In this document: positions 51,680 to 59,375 of the stretch, one piece after another | Numbering within the stretch: position 1 is the stretch's first letter | Layout of the letters: every line of letters begins with the position of its first letter | Assembly (NCBI RefSeq): GCF_000411555.1 | Contig: NZ_KE150486.1 | Location: 372,001-436,000 of the forward strand | Reading direction: 5' to 3' | DNA: 64,000 bases | Source of the DNA: Atopobium sp. oral taxon 199 str. F0494 | Lineage (GTDB): Bacteria > Actinomycetota > Coriobacteriia > Coriobacteriales > Atopobiaceae | Notes under the pieces: generated by a model | Told to the model about the DNA's origin: nothing | The model's database searches: none | The model's input: the letters and a program-made list of their open reading frames with translations, nothing else | Program-made: the position numbers and the translations under genes

Positions 51680-52506
51680 ATATCCTCCTTGCACGTCATA
51701 TACTCTATCGAACCATCGGCAGAGCCCGCCTGTTTTTTAAGCGCGGCAAGCTCCTCTTCGCTCAAATCCCGCCACTGCCCTTCCGCAAGACCGGCAAGAT
51801 GCAAAGGTCCGAACGCGTCTCTGTGGAGCACGATGACGCGGTGTCCAATAGCTAGCATCATCTTTTTAACCTGATGCTTTCTTCCTTCATGAATCCATAT
51901 ACCAACGATAGCGTTATCCGCCCTGCCAAAGCGCTTCGTGTGGCGAGAAACCCCATGGAGCTCCAAAAGGTCATCTCTCAGCTCCACGCGAGCAGGTTGG
52001 GCCAGGCCATCGTCCAAAACAATGCCCAACCGAAGCCGATTGAGTTCCTCCTCGGTCGGCGTGCCTGAAACAAGAGCCAGATAATGCTTCCACACATGCT
52101 TTGAAGGGTGCAGAAGTTCCTGCGCCATCAGGCCGTCCGTAGTAAAAAGCAAGAGGCCGGACGTATCTCTGTCCAGACGCCCTACTGGAAAAAGACCAGG
52201 ATATCGCTCTGAAGGAACCAATCCTTTGACGGTCGGGCGACCCTGAGGATCTTTCATCGTCGTAAGACAGCCCTCGGGTTTGTTGAGCATGAGATAGGCC
52301 GGTGTGTCAGCGATGCTGACCTCTACACCGTCCACCGTTACTATGTCACAGCGGGGGTCTACTTTACTGCCGAGCTCCGTTATTATCGCGCCATTGACGC
52401 ATACTCTGCCCGCGCTCATAAGCCGCTCAGAGCCGCGCCTGCTTGCCACGCCCGCGCGTGCCAAAAAACGCTGCAGCCGCATGGGGACAATACGCTGATC
52501 ACCCAC
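51676..52506 (-). CDS. rluB: Ribosomal large-subunit pseudouridine synthase B type
   Basis: 276 residues: N-terminal S4 RNA-binding domain (RLQRFLARAGVASRR) and RsuA/RluB catalytic domain with Asp in VGRLDRDTSGLLLFT. GTG 52506 is the likely start (GAGGAT upstream, eight-base overlap with scpB); ATG 52482 is possible. Order scpA-scpB-rluB-cmk is conserved in many Gram-positives. Confidence 0.88.
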   Translation of the reverse strand: MGDQRIVPMRLQRFLARAGVASRRGSERLMSAGRVCVNGAIITELGSKVDPRCDIVTVDGVEVSIADTPAYLMLNKPEGCLTTMKDPQGRPTVKGLVPSERYPGLFPVGRLDRDTSGLLLFTTDGLMAQELLHPSKHVWKHYLALVSGTPTEEELNRLRLGIVLDDGLAQPARVELRDDLLELHGVSRHTKRFGRADNAIVGIWIHEGRKHQVKKMMLAIGHRVIVLHRDAFGPLHLAGLAEGQWRDLSEEELAALKKQAGSADGSIEYMTCKEDI

Positions 52507-53161
52507 GGTAATCCTCGCTCAGAAGTTCCTGCTCTTCATCAAGGTCTTCAGCCGTTTCTTCCAGCGTTGAGGCAATACTTCTGCCTGAGAGACGTTCGCG
52601 GATAAATTGCTTGGACTCTTCATCGGGAGCAAAGTCTTCAAGAGGCGGAAGCTCCCTAAGAGACTTGAGCCCAAAGCGCTCCAAGAAAAGCGCTGTTGTA
52701 CCGTAGAGAATAGCCTGTCCACGCTCGGCGTCGCGGCCGATTTCGCGCACGAGGCCCTTCTCGCGAAGAGAAGCTATGACGCCATCGGAATTAACGCCAC
52801 GGATGGCGCGGACCCCCTCGCGCGTAACCGGCTGATGATAGGCGATTACGGCAAGCGTCTCAAGCGCCGCCTGGGAAAGGCGATGCGTGTCCCATGACAG
52901 CACAAAGTCGGCCACCTTATCATGAAGCGCGGGGTGCGTAAACAGCCTCCAGCCACCCGCCACCTCGCGGAGCTGAAATCCACGGTTTGCTTCGGCGTAT
53001 TCGACGGACAGCTCAGCTAAGGCGGACGCAACTTCTCCCGGCGCGGCACCCGTAGTCTTTGCCAAATCCGTTGCGGAAACAGAGTCGGACGCCACCAAAA
53101 GCAGAGCTTCAAGCAGCTGTTTCAAAGAACCTGCTTCCAGATTTTCAAGCATTTCAGCCAT
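52499..53161 (-). CDS. scpB: Segregation and condensation protein B
   Basis: 220 residues with two winged-helix domains (LKQLLEALLLVASDSVSATD at the start; ETLAVIAYHQPVTREGVRAI in the second). It is a kleisin-binding partner in the SMC-ScpAB complex. Start overlaps the scpA stop (TAATG). The acidic C-terminal tail is usual. Confidence 0.93.
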   Translation of the reverse strand: MAEMLENLEAGSLKQLLEALLLVASDSVSATDLAKTTGAAPGEVASALAELSVEYAEANRGFQLREVAGGWRLFTHPALHDKVADFVLSWDTHRLSQAALETLAVIAYHQPVTREGVRAIRGVNSDGVIASLREKGLVREIGRDAERGQAILYGTTALFLERFGLKSLRELPPLEDFAPDEESKQFIRERLSGRSIASTLEETAEDLDEEQELLSEDYRG

Positions 53162-54030
53162 TAGGCATCTTCCTGTTCAAATTCCGATAAATCAGCGACT
53201 GCCGCATCTCCTGACAGTTCGCTAAGCTCCGACATAACAGACTCGTCAAGCACATAAGGGTCAGCACCTTCTACATGCTCTATCTCGATGTCGCCAAACA
53301 GATTGCTTTGCGCGACGCGTATCATGCCGCGTTTGAAGAGCTCCAGAACGGCAAGAAAATTCGCAACGACAATCTCAGGCGTATCCTGTCCGTCCAGCAG
53401 CTCAGAAAAGGTGAGGCGGCCGCGCGAACGAGTCAGGCGGTCCACTGAAGCGACGGTCAGCGCCACGGGGATTCGCCGGGGCGCCACGTGTTCGGCCTCA
53501 AGCAAAAAAGTCTCCCGGCGCGAATCAATGTCAGCGCAGATGACCGCGAGGCTTCTGAGGGTAATGCCCTCAAGGTAATCCGGCATGAGGTTCAAAAATG
53601 CGGGGTCGGGACCGGCGCTGCGAGCAAACATGAGCTTCTCGGCTTCCGCACGCATACCCAAAGCGGCACCCGCGTTTCTGAACTGCTTGTAGGCAATAAG
53701 CCGAGCGATGAGCACTTCTCGAGCCTCGTCAGGCGAAAGATTCTGAAGCAAATCGGCATCGTCATCTTCACCGTCATCGCTCGACGCGCGGCTCGAAACT
53801 CCCTCAGGCACAAGGGCCGCCGCTTTCATGTCCAGAAGCGTAGACGCTACCAGTACAAAATCGGAAGCGACGTCAAGGTCCAAGTCTCCCATAGCCTCTA
53901 CCTCGGCGAGATACTGTTCGGCGACCTCGGCGATAGAAATTGACCCTATGGCGACTTTTTGACGACTGACCAGCTGGAGAAGCAAATCAAAGGGGCCTGA
54001 GTAGGCGGCTGTTCTGATACGATACGACAT
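53161..54030 (-). CDS. scpA: Segregation and condensation protein A (kleisin)
   Basis: 289 residues: N-terminal YSGPFDLLLQLV motif that binds the SMC neck, acidic middle with SSDDGEDDDADLL, and C-terminal winged helix. Works with ScpB and SMC in chromosome organisation. Four bases downstream of the M50 peptidase gene. Confidence 0.93.
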   Translation of the reverse strand: MSYRIRTAAYSGPFDLLLQLVSRQKVAIGSISIAEVAEQYLAEVEAMGDLDLDVASDFVLVASTLLDMKAAALVPEGVSSRASSDDGEDDDADLLQNLSPDEAREVLIARLIAYKQFRNAGAALGMRAEAEKLMFARSAGPDPAFLNLMPDYLEGITLRSLAVICADIDSRRETFLLEAEHVAPRRIPVALTVASVDRLTRSRGRLTFSELLDGQDTPEIVVANFLAVLELFKRGMIRVAQSNLFGDIEIEHVEGADPYVLDESVMSELSELSGDAAVADLSEFEQEDA

Positions 54031-54033
54031 GGC

Positions 54034-54714
54034 TTACCCAATCAGCAACTTCAAGAGAAAAGACATGCCGCCATCGATAATCCCATTGATAATCCCAGGA
54101 TCAAACCACAAAAGGATCATGAGGCCAATCATACAGTAGGGTTCGATTGTGTAAAACTTCCGGCGCAAGTTATCCGGCAAGAACAGCAGAAGCAGCTTGG
54201 AGCCGTCAAGCGGCGGCAACGGAATAAGGTTGAAAACGGCCAATACGATGTTGGATACCATGATCGTGGAAAGAATCGGAATAACCCAGGCGACCAGAAG
54301 ATTCGCGTGTGCCATCGCCCACGATGGATTGCTTTTTGCTACTGCGAATACAACGCGGTAGATAATTGCGGCAACGCTGGCCTGCAGCAGGTTTGAAGCG
54401 GGACCGGCAAGGGCCACGAGCACTTCGTCCAGACGACGATGACGCAGGTTATTGGGGTTGTACGGAACCGGCTCAGCATATCCGAACCCCGGCCAGCCCA
54501 AAATCACGCAGAGCGCCGGAAGGATAATAGAGCCGAAAGGATTTATATGAGCTAGTGGATTGAGCGTCAGGCGGCCAGCGTTTTTTGCAGTTGGGTCTCC
54601 GCAAAGATACGCTACGTATCCGTGAGCAACCTCATGGAGAATGATGGCAAAAAAGAGTACCACGATATGAATGAAAAGTGACATCCACGGAATGCCGTTG
54701 TATGTCTGGCTCAT
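54034..54714 (-). CDS. Site-2 protease family (M50) membrane metallopeptidase
   Basis: 226 residues, polytopic. Zn-binding His27-Glu28-Val-Ala-His31 (ILHEVAHGYVAYLCGD) and third ligand Asp in LIPLPPLDGSKLL. No PDZ domain, so it belongs to the short group often found before scpA. Substrate unknown. Confidence 0.87.
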   Translation of the reverse strand: MSQTYNGIPWMSLFIHIVVLFFAIILHEVAHGYVAYLCGDPTAKNAGRLTLNPLAHINPFGSIILPALCVILGWPGFGYAEPVPYNPNNLRHRRLDEVLVALAGPASNLLQASVAAIIYRVVFAVAKSNPSWAMAHANLLVAWVIPILSTIMVSNIVLAVFNLIPLPPLDGSKLLLLFLPDNLRRKFYTIEPYCMIGLMILLWFDPGIINGIIDGGMSFLLKLLIG

Positions 54715-54729
54715 GCAAAACCTTTCCGC

Positions 54730-55041
54730 TTACCTTGTGCTTCTCGCCGCACAGTGAGCTCCTCGCGAGACGGCTGCAGTAATGATAGCAACAATGAGAT
54801 AGTCTCCGCGCAGGACGCCACCGGTTGGCAGAGGGAATACATATCTTCCCGCAAGCGCCGAAGGCACCATCCGCATAGCGAAGCCATCGAGTTTCAGCTG
54901 CTCCACGCGCAGTATGTCCGGCTTAAGCGCGTCAAGCACGACCATCACGGTATACAAGGCCGCCAACACCAAAGCGAGAAGTGCCACTGCTCGCAAAATG
55001 TTTCTGAGCGCACGTCTGACGCTTGAAGCTACTCTACCCAT
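54730..55041 (-). CDS. Small single-pass membrane protein
   Basis: 103 residues from ATG 55041, which overlaps the ABC-F stop by eight bases. Basic N-terminus, one membrane helix (about 17-37, ILRAVALLALVLAALYTVMV), then an extracytoplasmic-looking part with FPLPTGGVLRGDYLIVA. The last ten residues are Arg/Cys-rich. I recognise no family; position between an ABC-F gene and the M50 peptidase is the only context. Confidence 0.6.
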   Translation of the reverse strand: MGRVASSVRRALRNILRAVALLALVLAALYTVMVVLDALKPDILRVEQLKLDGFAMRMVPSALAGRYVFPLPTGGVLRGDYLIVAIITAAVSRGAHCAARSTR

Positions 55042-57049
55042 GGGCGCCTTGCTCCATCTTTTCCGACAACTCAAGCCATTCCTGTTCAAGCGCGGGAATC
55101 TTTTTTGCAAGCGCGTTATACTCTGCCATGCAGGTATCGAATTTTTCCGCATCGCTGTACAAATTTTCATCCGCCATCAAACGCATAAGCTCGTCATAGC
55201 GCTTATGGGCAGGTTCAAGAGCAGCTTCGACTTCTTTCAGGCGCTTCTTTGTATCACGCAGCGCGCGGTTTTTGCGATTGCGCTCTTCCGCCTCGGCTCG
55301 GCGCTGCTCCTTTGTTTTGACGTTGCGCGCCGTGTTGGTGGGTGCCTCATGACGCTTCTCTCTACGCGAACCATCGGAGCTATAGGCTGTCGGTATCTTT
55401 TGCTGCGGTGTCCCAGCGCCCCCGGCTTTTTCAGCCTCAAGCTCAGCGCGCTTGAAGCAAAAATACTCATAGTCGCCGTCGTAGACGGTTACCTTATGAT
55501 CGCGCACGTCAACGACCTTGTTCGCAAGCGCTCTGACCAAATGCTCATCGTGACTGATGAGGACAATGGTTCCCGGAAAATTAACGAGTGCCTTCTCAAG
55601 CACGTCAACTGAATCAATATCCAAATGGTTGGTGGGCTCATCAAGCAAGAGCAGTGGGTCAGGCGATACGAGCATCTTCGCAAGAGCCAGACGTGCACGC
55701 TCGCCACCGGAAAGAATCTGAACGCGCTTCTCGACATCATCGCCATGGAAGAGAAAGGCTCCCAAAAGGCGACGTTCCTCGCTGGTTGTCCAGCCGGGAG
55801 CTACCGAATCAAGTTCGGCCATGACCGTGTTTGCGGGATTGAGCTCTTCAAGCTGATGCTGCGCATAGTAGGCTTCGCTGACGTTCTGTCCAAGCTCAAT
55901 GCAGCCTGCGTCAGGAGCAATCTTGTGCGCCATGAGTTTCATGAGCGTTGATTTCCCCGCGCCATTAGGGCCAACGAGCGCCACATGGTCGCCTCGATAG
56001 AGCTTTACGTCAATGTCGCGATAGACAAGGTTATCCTCATAAGATTTGGAAACCCCTTCAAATGAGACCACCGTATCTCCCGTGCGAGGCGGTTTGGGAA
56101 AGCGGAAGTGCACCTGATGCGACTGCTCCGGAAGCACCACCAATTCCTGACGGATCTTCTCGACCTTTACCACGCGCTCTTGTACCTGCCGCGCCTTAGT
56201 CGGCTTGTAGCGAAAACGCTCGATAAAGACTTCCATATGCGCAATATCGCGCTCCTGCGCCGCGCGCTTGGCACGAAGCTGTTCAAGGTTTTCCTCGCGC
56301 TGGCGGAGATATCCAGAGTAGTTGCCGGTATAGGTTACCAGCATACGGTTCTCCAGCGCTGCCACATGACTTACGCAGGCGTCCATAAAGGAGCGATCGT
56401 GTGAAACGAGAAGTACAGCTCCGTCATAGCCCGCCAGAAACTTCTCCAGCCACTGGACCGATTCAAGGTCAAGATGGTTGGTCGGTTCATCAAGTAAGAG
56501 CAGGTCAGGATGGCGCAGGAGCAGCTTTGAGAGAGAGATACGCATCTGCCAGCCGCCCGAAAATTCTTTGGCGGGCTTATCAAAGTCCTCCACCGGAAAG
56601 CCGAGGCCACCGAGAATCTGGCGAGCACGAGCCTCCAGCTCATAGCCGCCCAAACGCTCAAAGCGCTCCATAGCGTGACCATAGGCTTCAAGAAGTTTGT
56701 TGAGCTTGGCCTCCTCCGAAGTTTCCGCGATTGTCTGCGAAAGCTCAGCCACCTTGCGCTCCCACGTTTTAATCTCATGCGCCGAGTCGATGACTTCCTG
56801 AAGCGCCGTCTTCTCTCCCATGAGCTTGGTTTCCTGCTCAAGGTAGCCAAGCGTGGTATCACGCGCAAAGGAAACAGTACCTTCATCTGGTGTTTCTTGT
56901 CCCATGATGATTTTCAGAAGCGTTGTCTTGCCAGCGCCGTTAGGACCAACGAGCGCCCAGCGCTCACCGGCATTAAGCTGCAGCGTTGCGCCTGAATAAA
57001 GGACACGTCCGCCGAATGATTTTGCGATTTTATCTGCCAGTGCGATCAA
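55034..57049 (-). CDS. ABC-F family ATPase
   Basis: 671 residues, two ABC domains without membrane helices (GPNGAGKTT and GPNGAGKST; EFSGGWQMR and LSGGERARL; both Walker B end DEPT). It has the arginine-rich ABC-F linker (YKPTKARQVQERVVKVEKI) and a C-terminal coiled coil. ABC-F proteins act on the ribosome; this one resembles the YdiF/YheS-like group. TTG 57049 has GGGAG upstream and is preferred over ATG 57085. Confidence 0.85.
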   Translation of the reverse strand: MIALADKIAKSFGGRVLYSGATLQLNAGERWALVGPNGAGKTTLLKIIMGQETPDEGTVSFARDTTLGYLEQETKLMGEKTALQEVIDSAHEIKTWERKVAELSQTIAETSEEAKLNKLLEAYGHAMERFERLGGYELEARARQILGGLGFPVEDFDKPAKEFSGGWQMRISLSKLLLRHPDLLLLDEPTNHLDLESVQWLEKFLAGYDGAVLLVSHDRSFMDACVSHVAALENRMLVTYTGNYSGYLRQREENLEQLRAKRAAQERDIAHMEVFIERFRYKPTKARQVQERVVKVEKIRQELVVLPEQSHQVHFRFPKPPRTGDTVVSFEGVSKSYEDNLVYRDIDVKLYRGDHVALVGPNGAGKSTLMKLMAHKIAPDAGCIELGQNVSEAYYAQHQLEELNPANTVMAELDSVAPGWTTSEERRLLGAFLFHGDDVEKRVQILSGGERARLALAKMLVSPDPLLLLDEPTNHLDIDSVDVLEKALVNFPGTIVLISHDEHLVRALANKVVDVRDHKVTVYDGDYEYFCFKRAELEAEKAGGAGTPQQKIPTAYSSDGSRREKRHEAPTNTARNVKTKEQRRAEAEERNRKNRALRDTKKRLKEVEAALEPAHKRYDELMRLMADENLYSDAEKFDTCMAEYNALAKKIPALEQEWLELSEKMEQGAHG

Positions 57050-57107
57050 AAGGACTCCCGAGCTCTCTAGAATGCAGCCACCCATTATAGGTCATTCGCT
57101 GATTTTC

Positions 57108-57142
57108 AGGTGCTTCTCGGCATCTTAGGTGCTTCTCGCCAT
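57108..57142. repeat. Tandem pair of the CTTCTCGCC-type motif
   Basis: AGGTGCTTCTCGGCAT (57108-57123) and AGGTGCTTCTCGCCAT (57127-57142) are direct repeats 19 bases apart in non-coding DNA upstream of the ABC-F gene. The second contains an exact copy of the window-wide motif. Confidence 0.7.
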
Positions 57143-57186
57143 TGTCCGCGCAAGAATGGATTTACAGAAATGGATTTCCAAAAAAG

Positions 57187-57298
57187 TGCCACAGTTGTGA
57201 TAAAAATACTTCACAACTCATGGCATTTTTAGGGGATTTATCACAACTGATGCCTTTTTTAGGAGTTTTCATATCACAACTCATGCACTTTTTTGGAC
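57187..57298. repeat. Array of TCACAACT repeats in the 57.05-57.37 kb intergenic region
   Basis: Three direct copies begin TCACAACT at 57211, 57241 and 57274, each continuing ATG-x-C/A…TTTTT(A/T)GG. An inverted copy (AGTTGTGATAAAAA) begins at 57193. Inverted and first direct copy can pair (AGTTGTGA with TCACAACT, 10-base loop). Spacings of 30 and 33 bases keep frame, so a TTG-started frame reads SQLMAFLG, SQLMPFLG, SQLMHFFG; this is probably a by-product. No gene is otherwise seen here. Confidence 0.75.
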
Positions 57299-57368
57299 TC
57301 GCACAGCAAGCGAATTCGAAAACGTGCCCGAAAGCAAACCCAGCAATGAGCGGAAGTGCAGTCAGCTC

Positions 57369-57746
57369 TCACTCAGCGACCGTCAGATGAATTGCAAAAC
57401 CGGCAATCTGCTCCTTGAAGTAGACAAGAAAAGTACTGCCATCAGGCATGAGGCGCCGAGAAGACTCGTCTATCTCAAACCCACGCGCTTCAAACCACTT
57501 TTCCGCCGTAGGCAAATCGTCCACGTGAAAACCGATGTGCCCCTTCTCACCGCGACCGTTTTGCTTCATGATTTCAACAAGCGTTCCCGAGAAGAACGAC
57601 GGTTCCATCTCTCTTTTGGGAAGACCCATGAGCAATGAAAACCGGTCGGCAACAGCCTCTGCTTCTTCAGGTTCTTGCGCATTAATACCGACATGCGCTA
57701 CGTACATTCCAAAAAGCTCAACAGGATTTTCTGATGTTTCGGACAT
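57369..57746 (-). CDS. VOC-family (glyoxalase/dioxygenase fold) protein
   Basis: 125 residues with the vicinal-oxygen-chelate fold: metal-ligand-like positions in YVAHVGINA, LVEIMKQNG, GHIGFHVDD and FAIHL. No specific activity is apparent. It is a single gene with the repeat array immediately downstream of its stop. Confidence 0.8.
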   Translation of the reverse strand: MSETSENPVELFGMYVAHVGINAQEPEEAEAVADRFSLLMGLPKREMEPSFFSGTLVEIMKQNGRGEKGHIGFHVDDLPTAEKWFEARGFEIDESSRRLMPDGSTFLVYFKEQIAGFAIHLTVAE

Positions 57747-57949
57747 GTAGCTGCGCCTCCCAGATCAAAGTACGGTTTAAGTGACATCTTCCTATGAAGT
57801 GTATCAAAGATTTATCCAGGTTTAAGATGGCGCTTCAGACATCATTCTTCACATATCGATTCTTAATCCATTCTTAAGAAAACGATAATTTTAATGAATT
57901 ATACTGTTTTAAAGAGGTGGCCGAGTAACGATAAAGTGGGTGCTTTGAT

Positions 57950-58267
57950 ATGGGAGCGGTGCTTGTAATTCTTTTTTGGCCTATTATTCTCATTGCTGCT
58001 ATTTTTGGTCTCACAATCCAATCACTGGAAGCCCTCGTCAACTCCTGGGCCTTCCCTATTGCCATTCTGATTTTTGTTGCCTGGCTTGTGGTAACCGTTA
58101 GCCTTATACGCACGTTTGTATGGTGGCTCAAGGATAGGAAGAACCATGTAGTGACAAAGAAACGCTTCTGTATTCCCATCACGTTTTCAATAATTGCCCT
58201 TGCGCTGACGTTTTTCGACGTATGGCTTGCGGTCAATGTTGTTTCGGCGGCGGTCTTTACTCACTAA
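57950..58267 (+). CDS. Small three-helix membrane protein, unknown
   Basis: 105 residues with hydrophobic segments at about 3-22, 34-56 and 75-100, and a basic loop WWLKDRKNHVVTKKR between the second and third. No family recognised. The ribosome site is weak (GTGGGTGCTTTGAT before ATG). Isolated between VOC gene and tRNA-Val; a terminator follows. Confidence 0.5.
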   Translation: MGAVLVILFWPIILIAAIFGLTIQSLEALVNSWAFPIAILIFVAWLVVTVSLIRTFVWWLKDRKNHVVTKKRFCIPITFSIIALALTFFDVWLAVNVVSAAVFTH

Positions 58268-58314
58268 ACAACACCGTTTAACAGTCCTATTTAACAGTCA
58301 TTTCTGACACAAAA

Positions 58315-58350
58315 AAGCTGAGATCCAAGATTGAGTCTCAGCTTCATCTT
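58315..58350. terminator. Bidirectional terminator between the small membrane gene and tRNA-Val
   Basis: Arms AAGCTGAGA/TCTCAGCTT, with A-run on the left and CATCTTTTC on the right. It serves the + gene and the minus-strand tRNA. Confidence 0.75.
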
Positions 58351-58353
58351 TTC

Positions 58354-58428
58354 TGGTGGGCGATACAAGATTTGAACTTGTGACCTCTGCCGTGTGAAGG
58401 CATTGCTCTACCCCTGAGCTAATCGCCC
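58354..58428 (-). tRNA. tRNA-Val (anticodon CAC)
   Basis: Acceptor GGGCGAT/ATCGCCC, D arm GCTC…GAGC, anticodon loop TTCACAC, TPsiC arm ACAAG-TTCAAAT-CTTGT, CCA encoded. Confidence 0.94.
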
Positions 58429-58492
58429 GATAAGCGCCTGCAAATCATATCAAAAAATAACTCGCAATTCTAGGCTCGTATGAGATTCTGTT

Positions 58493-58870
58493 CTATTTTG
58501 CCTCAAGTGACTTCTTTACCCGACGCGATCCAAAGGTAACGAATACCGACAGGGCGAGAAGAACCAGTTGTTCAGCACTCAATATTGTAAGACTTTGCGC
58601 TGTCACCACCTGAACGACGGTACTGATTGCCAATACTGCGGTTGCTCCAAAAAGCATCGAAAACGCTTCTGCTGCCTGATTAGGAACGTTGGCGGCTCGT
58701 GCGGCATATCCGCCTTCGAGAATAGCGATCATACACGCAAAGAGGAAAAGCGCTGAATCTAGTTTTGGTCCATTTCCGATAACCGTAATCACTACAACTA
58801 CCAAGCCGAGAAGACCACCAGCCAGCAAAAACAAGCTGACGAGCTTCATTGAGCGAGTTTCAGGAGTCAT
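58493..58870 (-). CDS. Four-helix membrane protein, unknown
   Basis: 125 residues from ATG 58870 (AAAGGGGAGC upstream). Hydrophobic helices at about 10-29, 38-58, 70-88 and 98-115, with a basic end RRVKKSLEAK. No family recognised; it resembles small uncharacterised actinobacterial membrane proteins. Flanked by tRNA-Val and a 200-base gap before tRNA-Met. Confidence 0.65.
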   Translation of the reverse strand: MTPETRSMKLVSLFLLAGGLLGLVVVVITVIGNGPKLDSALFLFACMIAILEGGYAARAANVPNQAAEAFSMLFGATAVLAISTVVQVVTAQSLTILSAEQLVLLALSVFVTFGSRRVKKSLEAK

Positions 58871-59036
58871 TGCTCCCCTTTCACCAAACAACAGGTATCA
58901 ACAAAATTACCGACAGCAATAGTATGAAATATTCTACCCTCACGCACACAAGACGTAATCTCATTTTAAGAAATACCTTTACCGGTCTCCCATGTAAGAA
59001 GCGCCTGCATCGCATAGCACCCTCTCGTGGTCTCCT

Positions 59037-59067
59037 AAAAAACCTGACAAGATAGTATCTTGCCAGG
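59037..59067 (-). terminator. Terminator after tRNA-Met
   Basis: Near-perfect hairpin CCTGGCAAGATA/TATCTTGTCAGG followed on the minus strand by TTTTTTAG. Confidence 0.85.
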
Positions 59068-59076
59068 CTGAGTAGT

Positions 59077-59152
59077 TGGTGGGCCCAGTAGGATTTGAAC
59101 CTACAACCCAGGGATTATGAGTCCCCTGCGCTAACCGTTGCGCCATGAGCCC
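59077..59152 (-). tRNA. tRNA with CAT anticodon (Met elongator, or Ile2)
   Basis: Acceptor GGGCTCA/TGGGCCC, anticodon stem GGGGA/TCCCT around CTCATAA, TPsiC arm GTAGG-TTCAAAT-CCTAC, CCA encoded. Sequence alone does not separate elongator Met from lysidine-modified Ile. Confidence 0.88.
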
Positions 59153-59191
59153 GTATGAAAAAGGCGACGGTTTCCCGCCGCCTGTCATGTA

Positions 59192-59267
59192 TGGTGGAGA
59201 ATAGGGGGATCGAACCCCTGACCTCATGACTGCCAGTCATGCGCTCTCCCAGCTGAGCTAATTCCCC
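59192..59267 (-). tRNA. tRNA-Ala (anticodon GGC)
   Basis: Acceptor GGGGAAT/ATTCTCC contains the G3-U70 pair that identifies tRNA-Ala; anticodon stem CATGA/TCATG, loop CTGGCAG; CCA encoded. It precedes the CAT tRNA on the same strand. Confidence 0.95.
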
Positions 59268-59375
59268 GGAAGTGGTGCGGAACTACTATATCAGAGTAAG
59301 CGAGCCATGCAAGCGAAAAACCCGGATTGCATGAGAAAAATGCCACGAGAAAATGCCGACAGCTCTACAGATGCT

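Noticed and set aside
57193-57218. Crp-type site (TGTGA…TCACA)
   Set aside because: The spacer is 12 bases between TGTGA and TCACA instead of six, and the halves belong to the repeat array.
57187-57298. CRISPR array
   Set aside because: Only three direct copies, short diverged repeats, near-identical spacers, and no cas genes.
57142-57390. Frame encoding SQLM-x-F repeats as a real protein
   Set aside because: It starts with TTG without a ribosome site and overlaps the end of the VOC gene; the peptide repeats follow from the DNA repeats having codon-sized spacing.
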